A stretch of 64,000 bases of DNA from Nemertoderma westbladi (taxonomy: Eukaryota > Xenacoelomorpha > Nemertodermatida > Nemertodermatidae): assembly GCA_032718475.1 (NCBI GenBank), contig JAUCBJ010001771.1, positions 1 through 64,000 on the forward strand, in the 5' to 3' direction. The position numbers were made by a program, and so were the translations under genes. The notes beneath the pieces were generated by a model. It saw only the letters and a program-made list of their open reading frames with translations. It ran no database searches and had not been told where the DNA came from. This document shows, piece by piece, positions 11,400 through 22,988 of the stretch (within the stretch, counting starts at the first letter, position 1; the number at the start of each line of letters is the position of its first letter).

Positions 11400-13304
11400 T
11401 TGATTGCTCGGAGTTTAGTACAACAAATGTGGCTCAAAAATCACTCATGGGATGATCCACTTAAGGGAGAACTATTAAAGAAATGGATGAAATGGGAAGA
11501 TTCTCTACCATCCATCGAGAACTTTATAATTTCCCGTTCATATTTTGGTCATATTCTCCCCACGTATTCCTATCAACTCCATGTGTTTGGAGACGCCAGC
11601 GATATGGGAATAGGTATAGTAGCCTACCTGAGAGTTGAAACTCCGGATGGAATCAAGGTCGCCTTGGTTACCTCTAAGGCCTTGATAAACAACAAGTTGA
11701 AAGTTCCTCGAGCGGAGTTAAAGGCGGCTCTATACGCTACAGCCATCAGCCGGAATGTAACAGAACAGATTGACTATCCACTGGAGAAAACTGTCTATTG
11801 GACCGATGCTTTACTCGTGTTGGAGTATATAACCAATGAAGTCTGTCAGTTCAGCATCTTCTTTACCAACAGAGTAGCCATTATACTTAGTCGCACGAAG
11901 ATAGATCAATGGAGACATTGCCCTGGGACGATTAATCCAGCCGACATCGCCTCCAGAGGAGCAACTCCACAAGAACTGATAGATACTCCAGACTGGTTAG
12001 GTGGACCCGACTTCCTAAGCAAGGAAGAGGATGAATGGCCTCCTCATCTTACTACGGCAGAGATTAGACAAGCCAAGGGAGCGGAGAAAGTCAAACCTAA
12101 AACCCGAGCGAGTAAATCGAAGTTATTTAAACCCGTGATAGATCTGTCTGTACTACACACTTCTGGAGACGACGCTTTGGATCCAAAAACCCCAGCCACA
12201 AATAAGTCTGTTGTGGAAATCAGAGAGAGAGATTGGAAATCTGGAACACCAGACGTCTCGCAAGGACTCTCACCTCTCCTGCAGAGAGCGATACATCACT
12301 ATAGTTCCTGGAATCGGCTCTGTAAGGCCGTTACATATTTAAAGCGATGTTTTCATCATCACTACGCCAGGACAAAGACCGCTAGTGATACCGCTCCACT
12401 GACATCTGCTCGGGTCCATGTTGTTAAAGATCTTCCCAAATACAAGACATCGGACAGATTTCTGAAGGAGAGAATCAGTTACCAGGAGCATGAAGAAACA
12501 AATAAGCAGATACTGAGACTCCTGCAATGCTATGAGGATTCCGATAAGTATTTCCTGTTGTTAAGAAATCCACAGATGCGCTTAAGGGATCGTTTCTCTA
12601 GCACAATGATAGATGGGTTAATATGCATTGGAGGAAGACTAACTAATGCTCCATTATCCTTTGACACTAAGTTTCCCATACTCATTAGAAATCTTGAAAT
12701 ACAAATCAAGATGATTGTAGATGTTCACAGTAAGCTTTATCATGCTGGTAGAGAACGAGTTCTTAGCGAAATTCGAACTCGCTATTATTTTCATAAACAC
12801 CGTAGAGCTCTGAACCAAGTTCTTAGGAACTGCATACCCTGTAGGAAAGCATTCAGTAGGCCTTTAACACAGCGAGAGGCAGAATTACCTAGGGAACGAG
12901 TAAGCTTCTATGAACCACCCTTCACAAATACCGGTGTGGATTTATTTGGCCCTATTGAAGTATATCGTGCTAGGACTATAGTCAAGAGATGGTGTGTCAT
13001 CTTTGTCTGTATGACTTGTAGAGTTATCCATCTCGATATGGTGAACGATTTATCTACCAATAGCTTCATATTGAGCTTACGCCGACAGATCGCTCGCTTT
13101 GGAACTAGTAACACGATGAGATCTGATAAGGGAACGAACTTCATTGGTGCCAACAATGAAATCAAGGCTTACGTCAAAGACTGGAACCAAAGACAGGTGG
13201 ACGATCAGCTAAGGGTAACAGCGTCTAGCTGGACCTTCAACGCTGCCGATGCCCCTTGGTGGGGAGGAAGTTGGGAGAGATTAATCAGGAGCTTTATATT
13301 ATAA
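11400..13304 (+). pseudogene. pol: RNase H and integrase, copy 1
   Basis: 634 open codons in the RT frame. RNase H: acidic residues in HVFGDASDMG (about residue 65), VPRAELKAALYA and VYWTDALLVLEY. This is followed by the Pao marker PADIASRGATPQEL. Integrase: zinc-binding region with HAGRERVL...CIPCRKA (about 440-485), then the catalytic core with GVDLFGPIEV, RSDKGTNFIG and GGSWERLIRS carrying D, D and E (about residues 515, 577, 627). Catalytic residues look intact, but the frame is lost just after the Glu motif. Confidence 0.87.
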
Positions 13305-13937
13305 TTTCACTTTATAGTGCCGTGCCGCGCGTATCTCACCGACGAACTTTTGCGGACGTTAATGGAGGAAATCGCCGCTTATCTCAACGAGAGACCGCTT
13401 ATGCCAGTCTCATAGAGTCCGAATTCCCTGGAAGCGCTAACACCCGCGCACTTCCTACTGAAGAAACCTGTAGCCATGCTCCCACGATCGGAAATCATGG
13501 ACGGAGACGAATACTGCCGGCAAACTTGGCAACTTATGCAGTTGTTATCCCATCGTTTCGCTGACCATTTCGAAAAACATTATCTGCCGACGCTACAACT
13601 TCGAACCAAGTGGTTTGCGCAACAAGAAAACGTCAGCGCCGGAGACATGGTCCTTATTGTGGAGTGAGATCTTCCAAGTAAGCGGTGGCAGACAGGTCAT
13701 ATCATCGAGACTCATATCTCAGATGATGGTTTGGTGCGATCGGTAGAACTCGTCGTCATGCGACGTAACTTTAAGAAACCAGGAATTGTCTTCGAGACGC
13801 AGCAGCTCAATCGTCCAGTTGGTCGTTTATGTTTACTGGAAAGAGACAGAGAACTCTCCGGAAACTATGGAAGGCAAGATACTCTTCCCACGACCACCTC
13901 CCTAATCCAACCAACATCCAGGGACTCCCCAACGTGA
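13305..13937 (+). pseudogene. pol: Integrase C-terminal region, frameshifted, copy 1
   Basis: Continuation of integrase in other frames. It includes YLNERPLMPV (around 13378), a TAG at about 13423-13425, then a stretch to the stop at 13665-13667. The C-terminal Pao domain is seen at 13731-13937 (NRPVGRLCLLERDREL). At least two frame or stop lesions separate these parts. The last line (TTTSLIQPTSRDSPT) matches the end of the pol remnant in copy 2, which fixes the polyprotein terminus. Confidence 0.75.
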
Positions 13938-15640
13938 CAACGTCTGGAGTGGGTGTGTGACTATATTATTTCATATATTTTTATTATTTTTATATTTATG
14001 TATGTATTATTATGTAATTTTATTATAATCGTTTTCTTTAATTTTATTTAGTAGAATGTTATTTTAGCGATTATCTAGTAGATTAGTGCAATATATATTA
14101 GTCTTATTACTTAATTACTTATATAATATATATTTAGTGCGACGGCGAGAAATAACTCTTTTTCTCTTTCCTTACTGTCCGTATCATATTATAAATACGT
14201 GACTACAGTAAGATGAAATGTCCGTACTTATTAAAGTACAATAAAGCTCCTACTATATTCAAGTATTATTGGTAAGTAGAGTATTAGGAATGCAAAATTC
14301 AGATCCTCGTGTCTTGGCTAAACCAAGCTCTGGGTAGACCTTGGAAACGACTTGCCTCTTCTCACTGACATTGCTTCTTGCAATATTGCTCTCATACCGT
14401 ATATTAAATAATACATATAGTAGCGTGATGTCCCTTTAACAGTAGCGTAAAACGCAAAATAAATCTGTTAAACCCTTTGACCATCTGTAATTCTAGTCGA
14501 TTAAGATATCGCGGCACCCACCGATATACTTGAAAGACAAAATTATAGAATCAGTGGTTAACGTCCCCAGGCATGTTCTGGAATAAACCGGTGCCCATCT
14601 TAAATATTAACTATTAATATTTATAAAATCTGTCAAATAAATACAATAGAGTAACTACTTACAAGTTAACTCTAGAAAATCTATAAATTAAAATCTGTAA
14701 AATTTTAGATCCTTTAAAATTCTAGTCTATTAAGATATCGTAGCACTTACTGATACTCTTAAAAAGACAAATTTCCTAGAATCAAGGATCCCAGTCCCCA
14801 GACATGTTCTGGAATAAAATTGTGTCTATTTTAATATTAAATAATAAAATTTACGGGAATAAATTTAAATTCATCTCTTTTAATGAATTTGATAAATTGT
14901 CATTTTTATACAATTTATAACATTCCCAAAATTCCATTAATTAATAGATCCTGGGAGCGGAGATTCACCCTATTAAGTGTATTAGTGTGCGAGAATCTCC
15001 AATATATAGTCAATAGCCGATAAAATTCATAAAATCATGTATAAAGGGGAATATTGACAATTAAAGAATTACTATTAAATAGCATCCCAGATCTGTATGC
15101 ATGAGAATTACCCTAATTCTACTACTAGCTTTCCATAATGCCACCATGGCAACAACCATGCTAGAATTAGAAGCGAGTTAAAAGAACAATAGAAAGCTTG
15201 CCCCATTGAATAGCATAGGGAATAAATAGCACTGCTAGTATCCAAGGATACATAATAATAACGTGGCATTCTGGAAGGCACTTGACTAACGGACAAATGG
15301 CCCGAATGTGTACAATTTGTGACAGTTGTGTGGAATTTGTGCGTTTATAGGTGAATGTTACTACTAAAGTGTGTTTACAGTAGCGAGTCGCAATTGTGAA
15401 AGTAGCCCTACCTCTGCAGTAAGAACCTGAAGTAAATCTTAGCCCTTGGGACGGACGGTGGAGTGACTCGCGCTGGTTATCGTTGTTGTTGTGTAGCTAC
15501 TACGTTGGCGAAAAACACAGCAACAACGGTACATCGGCGCTAAGGATCTTGCGCTGTCCGGGGGCCGTGAGGGGTAGGCAGCGACGCCCGCTAGCCTAAT
15601 TATAAACTCATTATAATATTGATAAACTCATATAGCAGCT
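13938..15640 (+). other. Noncoding spacer between pol and ORF3, copy 1
   Basis: 1.7 kb without a credible frame, very AT-rich in the first half. Two related blocks near 14500-14600 and 14720-14830 share GACATGTTCTGGAATAAA and ATTAAGATATCG(C/T). The last 250 bases are GC-richer (around 15430-15590). The same spacer, about 1.6 kb long and with the same internal blocks, is present in copy 2 (49260-50881), so it is part of the element. It may hold a promoter or splice acceptor for ORF3. Confidence 0.7.
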
Positions 15641-17875
15641 ATGACTGATTTGATAGAAGATGATCTTGGTATCAGGGAGCGATATACTCTACCTTTACAA
15701 GCGTTTGTTGATAGCTTGATACGCGGCGACGCTAGTCCAACTACTACGGAGGACGATGGTCGTTATATCGAACCGCTGATGTCCCAGGAGCAACTTAAGC
15801 GTGAATTGGACTATAGAAAATTAACCGCTCGCTATACGCATCGCAATGGTACGTATATGGACTTCTTAACTACTGGCCATCCTATCGACTTACACGATAC
15901 GGACGATGTAGACACCGAATGGGAAATGGTTTTATTTAAATATCATACCCAGCGGAGTCGGAACAATAAATCGAGAATAGAACACGATAATTCTATTCGA
16001 AACCGACTCGAAAGATAGAATGTGGAAGAAGGCTTGTAAAGACAAGTGGAGGAGAACTACTAGAGAAAAGGCATACGTTAATGTCCAGGGTCCATGATGT
16101 GAATAGTTTTCCCCAGGGCACGGGTGCTCGCGGGCGGTCTCCTTCGGGAGGCTGTAATTTTCTCTTACTTCATGGTGTTCCTGTAATTATTGTGATCAGT
16201 GTCGCAATCAAAGAGCAAGAATGAATGATGACGTAACGGAAAACATGTCCATCGTGGTATCTTATAGATACTACCATATATCCTTCCTCCTCCTTACTAC
16301 TATTATCCCTCTATACATCGCTATTGAAGATACAACATACTTCGTCCCACCTTCTCTTCCCAACGTGCTTGGAGCTTTGGGAAACGATCGACCAATCATT
16401 GCCGTATTGTGGTATTAATCGTACCACCTCTTACTAAACCTCCCATCCCTTACTATTAATCTGGATGCTTATATTGGTGTCCGCACCTCCTGTCCATGTA
16501 CCATTCTGTTAGTATTTACAATATCAACTTCCATCCCTATTGTCGTCGATTAGATAATCAACCACCAATAATTTCCTTAAGTCCACGACCGTGATACAAG
16601 GACTGAAAGGACACGCAGATAGTCTGTGAACAACTGGTACCATTATGTGTCATAAATCTGGTTGTTCACCTCCCTTAATAATTGGGGATAAATTCATTTG
16701 GAGATAGTACTCGAATGATACATTCCCCTACTGAGATCGTATTTCTGAATATTTCAGAATGCGACATAGGTTTTCCCCTGCTCTCTACCATCAATGGCGG
16801 AAAACATATTAGGCATACAACAGGAACATGGAGAACATTCCATATCCTTTCGTAGATACTCAGCTGATTGCTCCCTGGGCAGAAGGCCGAGGTTTCTTCC
16901 GCACTATGTATGCCAATACACCCAGCGGTATCACTAAAGTACAACGAACCTCCATCGGACATCTTGCCTTTCAAGAATACGGATGGAATTTCAAGGTTGG
17001 AAATCCTATTAACTATCAACAAGTATATGGAGATCTATTGTGCGTATTGCAGACTCAATAACTTGCATATTTTCGCAGTCTGCCCCCAATTTATGACTCA
17101 ATGCCATCATTGTCAACTTAAAGGACATGCCAGTTTTGATTGCCCTTTTAACCGCGATCTGGAAAGCGTAGATGAAATGATTACCCTGCGCTACATCCGA
17201 GCTTGGGAAGCGAATGCGGATTTACATTGTGAGTCACGCCATCGCTATTAACCTGGACGCGCCTACGAAGGAGTTTATGCGTTCCATCCTTATCTATTCG
17301 CGTCTGTTGAACAAAAATCACGCACACCGAGTTACGAACTAATGAAGCGTGTTGGTGAGTGTATTTCAACCAAATTTGTTCGTAAATATCTCAGGAACAT
17401 TAATCCTAACGATATTAATTCCTATAACTTGATCAACTTCATCCGCCAAGACCCGGAGTATGGCGATGTATTCATCAACTCGCATCCAGAGTTACAGGAA
17501 GTGCATCGACGGCCCTACGAATATCGAGCCCAAGAACGCGGGTTGGAAAGAACCATTAAACCGAGGAAGTTTCTCACCACTCACGGTCCACCTACCGCTA
17601 TCGTTCAGATGACTCGTCAGGGACCAGTAGGAGCTGCTGTCCTAAAACGCGCTCTAAAAGCCGTTAGACCTCGCTCCACTGAGGTTGATATCGATCAACC
17701 AGGTACCTCGACCGGCGGATACACCGACCGTAATCCTAAACCTTCCGATGCAATTGTATTGCACCCTTCACCCAGGAGTTATAGCCCTCCTAGTAAAGTG
17801 GCTTGCCCCAAAGAGAAAAGGACTCTTGCTAGCCTCAAAAAACTGCGTAAACGCCGTCCGCGCAAGAAAGACTAA
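15641..17875 (+). pseudogene. ORF3: zinc-knuckle protein gene in the env position, copy 1
   Basis: Three open parts share one frame: 15641-16018, 16868-17251 and 17342-17875. Part one starts MTDLIEDDLGIRERYTLP. Part two holds two CCHC knuckles, CAYCRLNNLHIFAVC (17039-17083) and CHHCQLKGHASFDC (17102-17143). Part three is a helical then Pro/Arg-rich region ending in a polybasic tail (KKLRKRRPRKKD). The TAA at 17249-17251 replaces TAT of copy 2. No signal peptide or membrane helix belongs to the conserved parts, so it is not an obvious envelope. A nucleic-acid-binding, nuclear-targeted protein is inferred. The segment 16019-17023 differs from copy 2 and replaces the first knuckle. Confidence 0.75.
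16019..17023 (+). other. Foreign or swapped 1-kb segment inside ORF3 of copy 1
   Basis: Alignment to copy 2 is lost just after 16012 and regained near 17024 (ATCTATTGTGC). Here copy 1 has about 1.0 kb and copy 2 about 0.22 kb. It contains a short frame with a hydrophobic stretch (16221-16418, HISFLLLTTIIPLYIA) and a 115-codon minus-strand frame (16675-17022), neither recognised. It could be a degraded gene such as an env remnant, an insertion or a recombined variant. Confidence 0.55.
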
Positions 17876-17944
17876 CTGTTTAGAGTATTTTTATATTTTA
17901 GAAACTGTTTTTTTTATATTTTATAGAATTAAATCCCATTTTCT

Positions 17945-17952
17945 GGGAGCAG
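17945..17952 (+). promoter_or_regulatory. Putative polypurine tract, copy 1
   Basis: GGGAGCAG stands immediately before the TG of the 3' LTR. Copy 2 has GGGAGCGG in the same place. It is short for a polypurine tract; position and conservation are the support. Confidence 0.5.
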
Positions 17953-18885
17953 TGTAAAGGCTTTTGCGGATCTAGCTCGTCATTTTCCCCGCAAAGTAGT
18001 CTGTAGGTGTTTTAGCAGACATAAAAAGCCGTTTTCTTACTGTGTAGGTGTTTTAGTGGACATAAAAAGCCATTTTTCTGTATGTGTACTTTAGCGGACA
18101 TAACAAGCCATTTTATGCCGCAATGCGCCAAAATACTCTTAATACAGTGTAGTTCAGATGACGACATCTATCAGCTGATATGTCGATGTGGAGCTTTTTG
18201 GCTTTCTTTGTTCGGCTCACTCGACCAATCAGAGCGATTTTCATTTTATCTTGCATAGAAGCCTACGGAAGATCGCGCAATGCATTATGGTCTTTGTTTA
18301 CCTTTTTTCCTGAGCCCAGAACATCGGCTTTGGAATTATTCTGTGTTTCAGACTTTAGCAAAACATTAGAACGGCTTTGATTATAGAAACGTATAACTGT
18401 TATCTACCACCTATCATATCATAACTATACGTACCTTTCACCTTGGAGAATATCGATAAATAACCATAAAACCCCAATCTTCTTGATATACTGAAGGTTA
18501 GAGACCGGTTACATATAGCAATTGCGACTTACATTATAGTGGTTTTGGAGTGAATTGAATGCTATTTCATAGACCCTACATGTGTCAGTTGCTGTTCTCC
18601 TTATATATGATCAAATTTAGTGAAGGTCGGCAGATCAGTGTGCAGCAGTGTGCGGTAGTGTGCATGAATGTGATAGATAACAAAGCATTTCCTAAAGAAT
18701 GCGCTTTATACGAAAATCATTAGCCATCCCGTTGCGTTTAGTGTAAGTCATAACTCTGTTTACATACTTAGAGCGCCACGTCCTAAAGGAACTGTTAATA
18801 TTTCCCGAAAGTGAATAATATTTGTCAGAGATTATATATTAACGATCAATCGAATAGTACAGTAAGTCTACACCGCAATAAGGTC
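17953..18885 (+). repeat. 3' LTR of retrotransposon copy 1, truncated
   Basis: Matches the 5' LTR from TGTAAAGG to ...GCAATAAGGTC, then breaks off. The last 174 bases of the 5' LTR (4612-4785) are absent. It also lacks the 66-base block at 4099-4164. The break point is followed by unrelated sequence (TCAGCTGATCAGATATC). Confidence 0.88.
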
Positions 18886-20009
18886 TCAGCTGATCAGATA
18901 TCTGCTTAATGCATGCAGTATTGCATGCAACAGTGTATCATTTGCATAGAGGTATACAGGTATAACCTACATCTGTTCAAGATAAATAAACACACATAAA
19001 CTGATAAATACTTATATAAACTTTATACAACTAGAAAGCCAGCAAGCTGGCTTTAAACGAACCTGCCCCTCAAACCAGTACCCTGAGTGAGCGAAAATGA
19101 AGATACGAAAATTGCCATCAATCAACGATAGAAACACCAGCTGCTGGTACTCATGAGGGCCTAGTAAGCTACTACTATTTATTGAATGGATAGCCCAAAC
19201 TGCAGAGAAGTATATTACTTACTAAATTTATTACTATCTCACTCTATCCCAGACAGTAATCCAATATCAACTGTTAGTTTGTATAATGTATTATTACCCC
19301 GCCTGCTGAATAGCTCTTCCCAGTGAATCATGGGATGGGAGATGGGACTATCATTGTAAGCACTAGGCCGTTCAAATGTTTTATAGGTTGATGATAATGA
19401 ATGAGGAGGGACCCAACTAACACTACGTTTGTCTATGGACGCTCTACTTATAGCCAGCTTGCTGGCTTTTCTAGTTGAATCATATTATTCTGCAACCAAT
19501 AATTCACTCTTTTAGACGAATTAGTACGATTTTTGCTGGAATAACAAATTTTGGCGACGTTCTGTGTGAGATTGGCGATATTTGAAAAGATTCTGAGGCT
19601 CACATATGTTGCTCAGATGACTGAATATCTCAAATAAAAAAGTTGGTGCAAACTCGACGATTTGAAATCGGTGAAATTCGACTTTAAATTTTCAAAACCC
19701 CTATTTTTCAGTGACCCCGTGATCGAAACGCCACAAAAAATATAGTCTTGTGCGCAACCAAAATTTATGTAGAGTTTGTTATTAAAATTTTTGCGTACCT
19801 GCTTTAGTTTTTGAGATATTGGATGGTTATACATACACACACACACAACCACATCGTGTTTTTGAACGGCTCAACTCTTGACAAGAACTACCCTGACCTA
19901 TTAATAGGCAGGTTCGTTATAATATATACACCATGTCTGCATGTCCTGTCCATAAAATATAGTGTCATTTTCTGATGACACGGAACCCCCCCCCCCCCCC
20001 CCCCCTCCC
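18886..20009. repeat. Nested inverted-repeat relics beside copy 1
   Basis: Two interleaved inverted pairs. CAACTAGAAAGCCAGCAAGC (from 19028) pairs with its complement at about 19450-19477. AACGAACCTGCC (19056-19067) pairs with GGCAGGTTCGTT (about 19905-19916). These look like the ends of small DNA elements of about 0.45 and 0.86 kb. No coding region is seen; the tract ends in a C run at about 19986-20005. Confidence 0.6.
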
Positions 20010-20803
20010 AGATTTGTTTACAAAGCTTTATCATAATGCTTGAAATTTGAAACATAACTAGTTCCACTCACCGTCGATGACCCCATGAAGCCGGAATTTT
20101 CGATTTTGCCTTTAAATTTTTTTTTATAAGAGTTTTAAAAAAGTGTCTTTTGCAAAATCGCACCCTCCGTATCGTGGCCATTCTTCACATTAGTCGTAAT
20201 GATGCGTTGCAAGGATTCCAAATATGTAACAATATCTGAATTTCGTTGAGAAACAGCTGAGATATAGGCGTTCAAAGATTGCAAGAATTATCGTTCGCTG
20301 CAGGCCATTTATTCTATCTAATAAATACACAAAATTCTAGAATGTGTCATTTATGTTATGAGTTGGTTGGCAACAGCGGTACTCCTATCCAATATATCTT
20401 TGCGTAGCTATTCAAACATAAACAAAATGTTCCAGAACATCGTTTATTTACTAAATAGAATAAATGGCCTTCAGCGAAGGATAATTATTGCAATCTACTG
20501 TATTAACGCCTATATCTAAGCTATTTCTCAACGAAATTCAGATATTGTTACATATTTCGAATCCTTGCAACGCAAGCTTTGTAATGATATGAAAATAATA
20601 CGACTAATGTGAAGAATGGCCACGATACGGAGGGTGCGATTTCGCAAAAGACACTTTTTTAAAACGCTTATAAAAAAAATTTAAAGGCAAAACCGAAAAT
20701 TCCGGCTTCATGGGGTCATCGACGGTGAGTGGAACTAGTTTTGTTTAAAAGTTTAAAATTTCAAGCAATATGATAAAGATTTTTAGAAAAATCTGGGGGG
20801 GGG
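20010..20803. repeat. Foldback element with arms of about 320 bp
   Basis: The left arm (about 20010-20325) and right arm (about 20460-20803) are inverted copies; e.g. GTTCCACTCACCGTCGATGA on the left is answered by its complement at about 20712-20733. The loop is about 130 bp. The outer ends are a C run and a G run (about 20795-20804). No frame is present inside. Likely a MITE or foldback transposon. Confidence 0.85.
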
Positions 20804-22296
20804 GCTGCAGTTCTCCAGCCTGCATTTCTAGAATGCTGAAAACTCTGCGAAAGTAAAAACCGCTACTCCAATTATTGTACTATATGATGGGGTGCATTAT
20901 ATGTACTGTTTGGTTGTACAAGTACTGTCTGACTGTACAACAATTGGCCTACAGTATTTACAAATAGTATTGAAAAATTCGTATTTACAGATTATGGTCT
21001 CTCATGTATACAATACAGGAATACAGCTATATACTGTAGTTTACATTCAGTACTGTTTCCTACACTGTGCAGTATATGTTCGGTGGTGGTTATGTTTACT
21101 GTTCCACCACAGCCACCATCGTGATTTTGTCATGGCGGGGGATTCGTGTTATACAGTAAAACAAGGTGTAGAAAGGGCATACCCAACAGTATACTGTACT
21201 AACCGCAGTTCCATTATGGATTCCAATACGAAGCAGTGTGGATTATTCGCAGGACCAGGACTTTTCTTTATTATTGACATTTAGAATGTCAGAATTGGAA
21301 ATATATTAAAATGAGGACACAGAAATACCCCAGAACTCCCTACCAATCTGCTATAATAGCTCAATATAAATCAATAAACCGTTTTGGGGAATGAAAAGCA
21401 ATTCAGTAATACAGTAATCAAGTGTGTGATATTTTATTTGTATGGAGTATGGAGAGCGCTGGGAACTTAGTGGGGATCAGTGATGGGTGAGTATTGGTCA
21501 AGACGTACTACCTATGTATAGTAGTACGCCTTGGTAATGGTGTGCTGCTTTGATCTGTATTTTTTTACTGATTTAACAGTGTTGCAGCGTGTAAGAGAAC
21601 ACAACACCCCTAGTCATCTTAACTGTAATTTTGATTGCATTTGTCTGTTTGGCAGCTTGACAACAACGTTAACGTACAAACTTTATACTTCAAGTTTAAA
21701 CTGCCAGACTGTCTGACTGTGTGTTGTCCTGTTGTGTTACGGTCAAGGCCTACTAGAGAAACAGGCCTGGAATCCGAGATCAAGCCAATTCTATTGAAGG
21801 CCTAATAATCGTGTGTGTGTGTGTCCGGAGCTCTACAGCCCGCATTTCTAAACCAATCTGATCGAGTAAGGTATCAAACGAAGCGGAATTGTCATACGAA
21901 GCGGAATTGTCATACGATGCTCACTGCCCAAAAACATTTTGGTATTCTAGAACATTATTTAGCTATTAATAGCTATTATTGTAAATTGCAATTTTTCATG
22001 TGTAAACCATAGGCTATTATATAATACTACTTCTACTTGGGACTACGTTAGGAGGACAAGCTGGCCGCGCTAGCGATATTCTAGAACATAGATAAATAAA
22101 GGTAATAGGATTTATTAATAATATTAATATAATAATAATAAACTGGAATATAATTTTTTTGATGAAATGGATGAACCCACCGCAAAAATCGGTCGGTCTG
22201 CATGTTAGTAATTGATGTCCTGTTGTAATTTCACAATTAAGTAATATAATAATAATATGTACTGCTTGAGAATTACACTCAAGAGTTAAAAAAATA
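20804..22296. other. Intergenic DNA, nothing recognised
   Basis: AT-rich. An open frame at 20892-21284 (130 codons) is Tyr/Val/Cys-rich, without homology I recognise, and is probably chance. A GT run sits at about 21810-21822. Confidence 0.4.
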
Positions 22297-22988
22297 TTAA
22301 ATATAGTTATAGTATTGGTTTATAGCATCCACTTCATTGTCGGTCAACGTGATGTCAACACACGAGGAACACTTGTGCTTCCCAAGTTCACTTGAACATT
22401 CAACCTCCAGTTCTGTGTATAGTTTCGCTCGATCAATGCAGTGGATAAAGAAAACTTCGGCTACGCTTATATGGTAATTTCCCCCAGCAGATTGGCGAAA
22501 GCGCCCAAATTAATTATAATTAATTAAAATAAATTTAAATAAATTAATTTATTAATTAAATTAATTAAATAAATTAATTTTATCGTTGGCAAGGAAACCC
22601 GACATCTCGTCAATATCCGGATTGCGTTTAGAAGAACTTGCGCGCGTCGTTGAGCGTGGAGGGGCTGGAGGCGTTGGGATGGAGAGCAGAGGAACATTTG
22701 GGAATACTGACGGCGGTTCCACCGGCACTGGGTATCTCCCGGAATGATGTTTCGTTGTCATATCTTCGGGCCAGTGCTTCCGACAAACTCCCATTAAACT
22801 CGTAACCTTGCACGGATCTACGATATTCGGAAGTTGCGCAACCACGTTTGCAATTCCACAGGATCTTTCGGAAACGCGTAGACCGTAATCGGTGAGGAAT
22901 TCTCCTCCCCGTCATCCATACCGGTCAGTTTATCCTTCGCGTTCGCATAACCAGTTCTGCAACCGCCGACGGAACACTTCCTTCCCAT
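22297..22988 (-). pseudogene. THAP-type zinc-finger gene, broken
   Basis: Reading from the ATG at 22988: GRKCSVGGCRTGY supplies the first Cys pair (C-X4-C) of a C2CH THAP finger, followed by VYAFPKDPVELQTWLRN. A shift of frame near 22840 then gives VCRKHWPED (C-X2-H) and PPSVFPNVP, the typical THAP C-terminal side. Ser/Pro-rich sequence and GFLANDKI follow. An AT-rich simple tract interrupts at about 22505-22580. Coding-like sequence resumes (ISVAEVFFIHCIDRAKLYTE, CSSELGKHKCSSC) and stops at TAA (22297-22299). THAP domains bind DNA in host regulators and P-element-type transposases; which it was cannot be told. The frameshift and AT insertion suggest a pseudogene. Confidence 0.72.
22505..22582. 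repeat. AATTAATTAAA-type low-complexity tract in the THAP gene
   Basis: About 78 bases of almost pure A/T composed of AATTAATT and AAATAAATT words. It separates the two coding-like parts of the THAP relic. Confidence 0.7.

Larger units (their letters stand above)
3613..18885 (+). mobile_element. BEL/Pao-type LTR retrotransposon, copy 1 (decayed)
   Basis: About 15.3 kb bounded by direct repeats: a full 5' LTR (3613-4785, TG...CA-type ends TGTAAAGG...GCGCGAACA) and a 3' LTR cut short at 18885. Order inside is leader, Gag, triple zinc knuckle, aspartic protease, RT, RNase H, integrase, a 1.7 kb spacer, then ORF3. The BEL/Pao assignment rests on the DUF1759-like Gag, the Pao-type protease/RT/RNase H arrangement, the H-H-C-C plus D,D,E integrase and the Pao C-terminal domain. 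It is inactive: several frameshifts, stops, a mutated protease site and a deleted RT core. The two LTRs differ by roughly a dozen substitutions over 870 comparable bases plus a 66-base indel, so it is older than copy 2. No target duplication can be tested because the right end is lost. Confidence 0.9.

Noticed and set aside
16221-16418. Signal-peptide-like short frame as an envelope gene
   Set aside because: Only 65 codons, outside the segment conserved between the two copies; no glycoprotein motif is visible.
20892-21284. 130-codon open frame
   Set aside because: No domain, biased composition, surrounded by repeats; not supportable as a gene.
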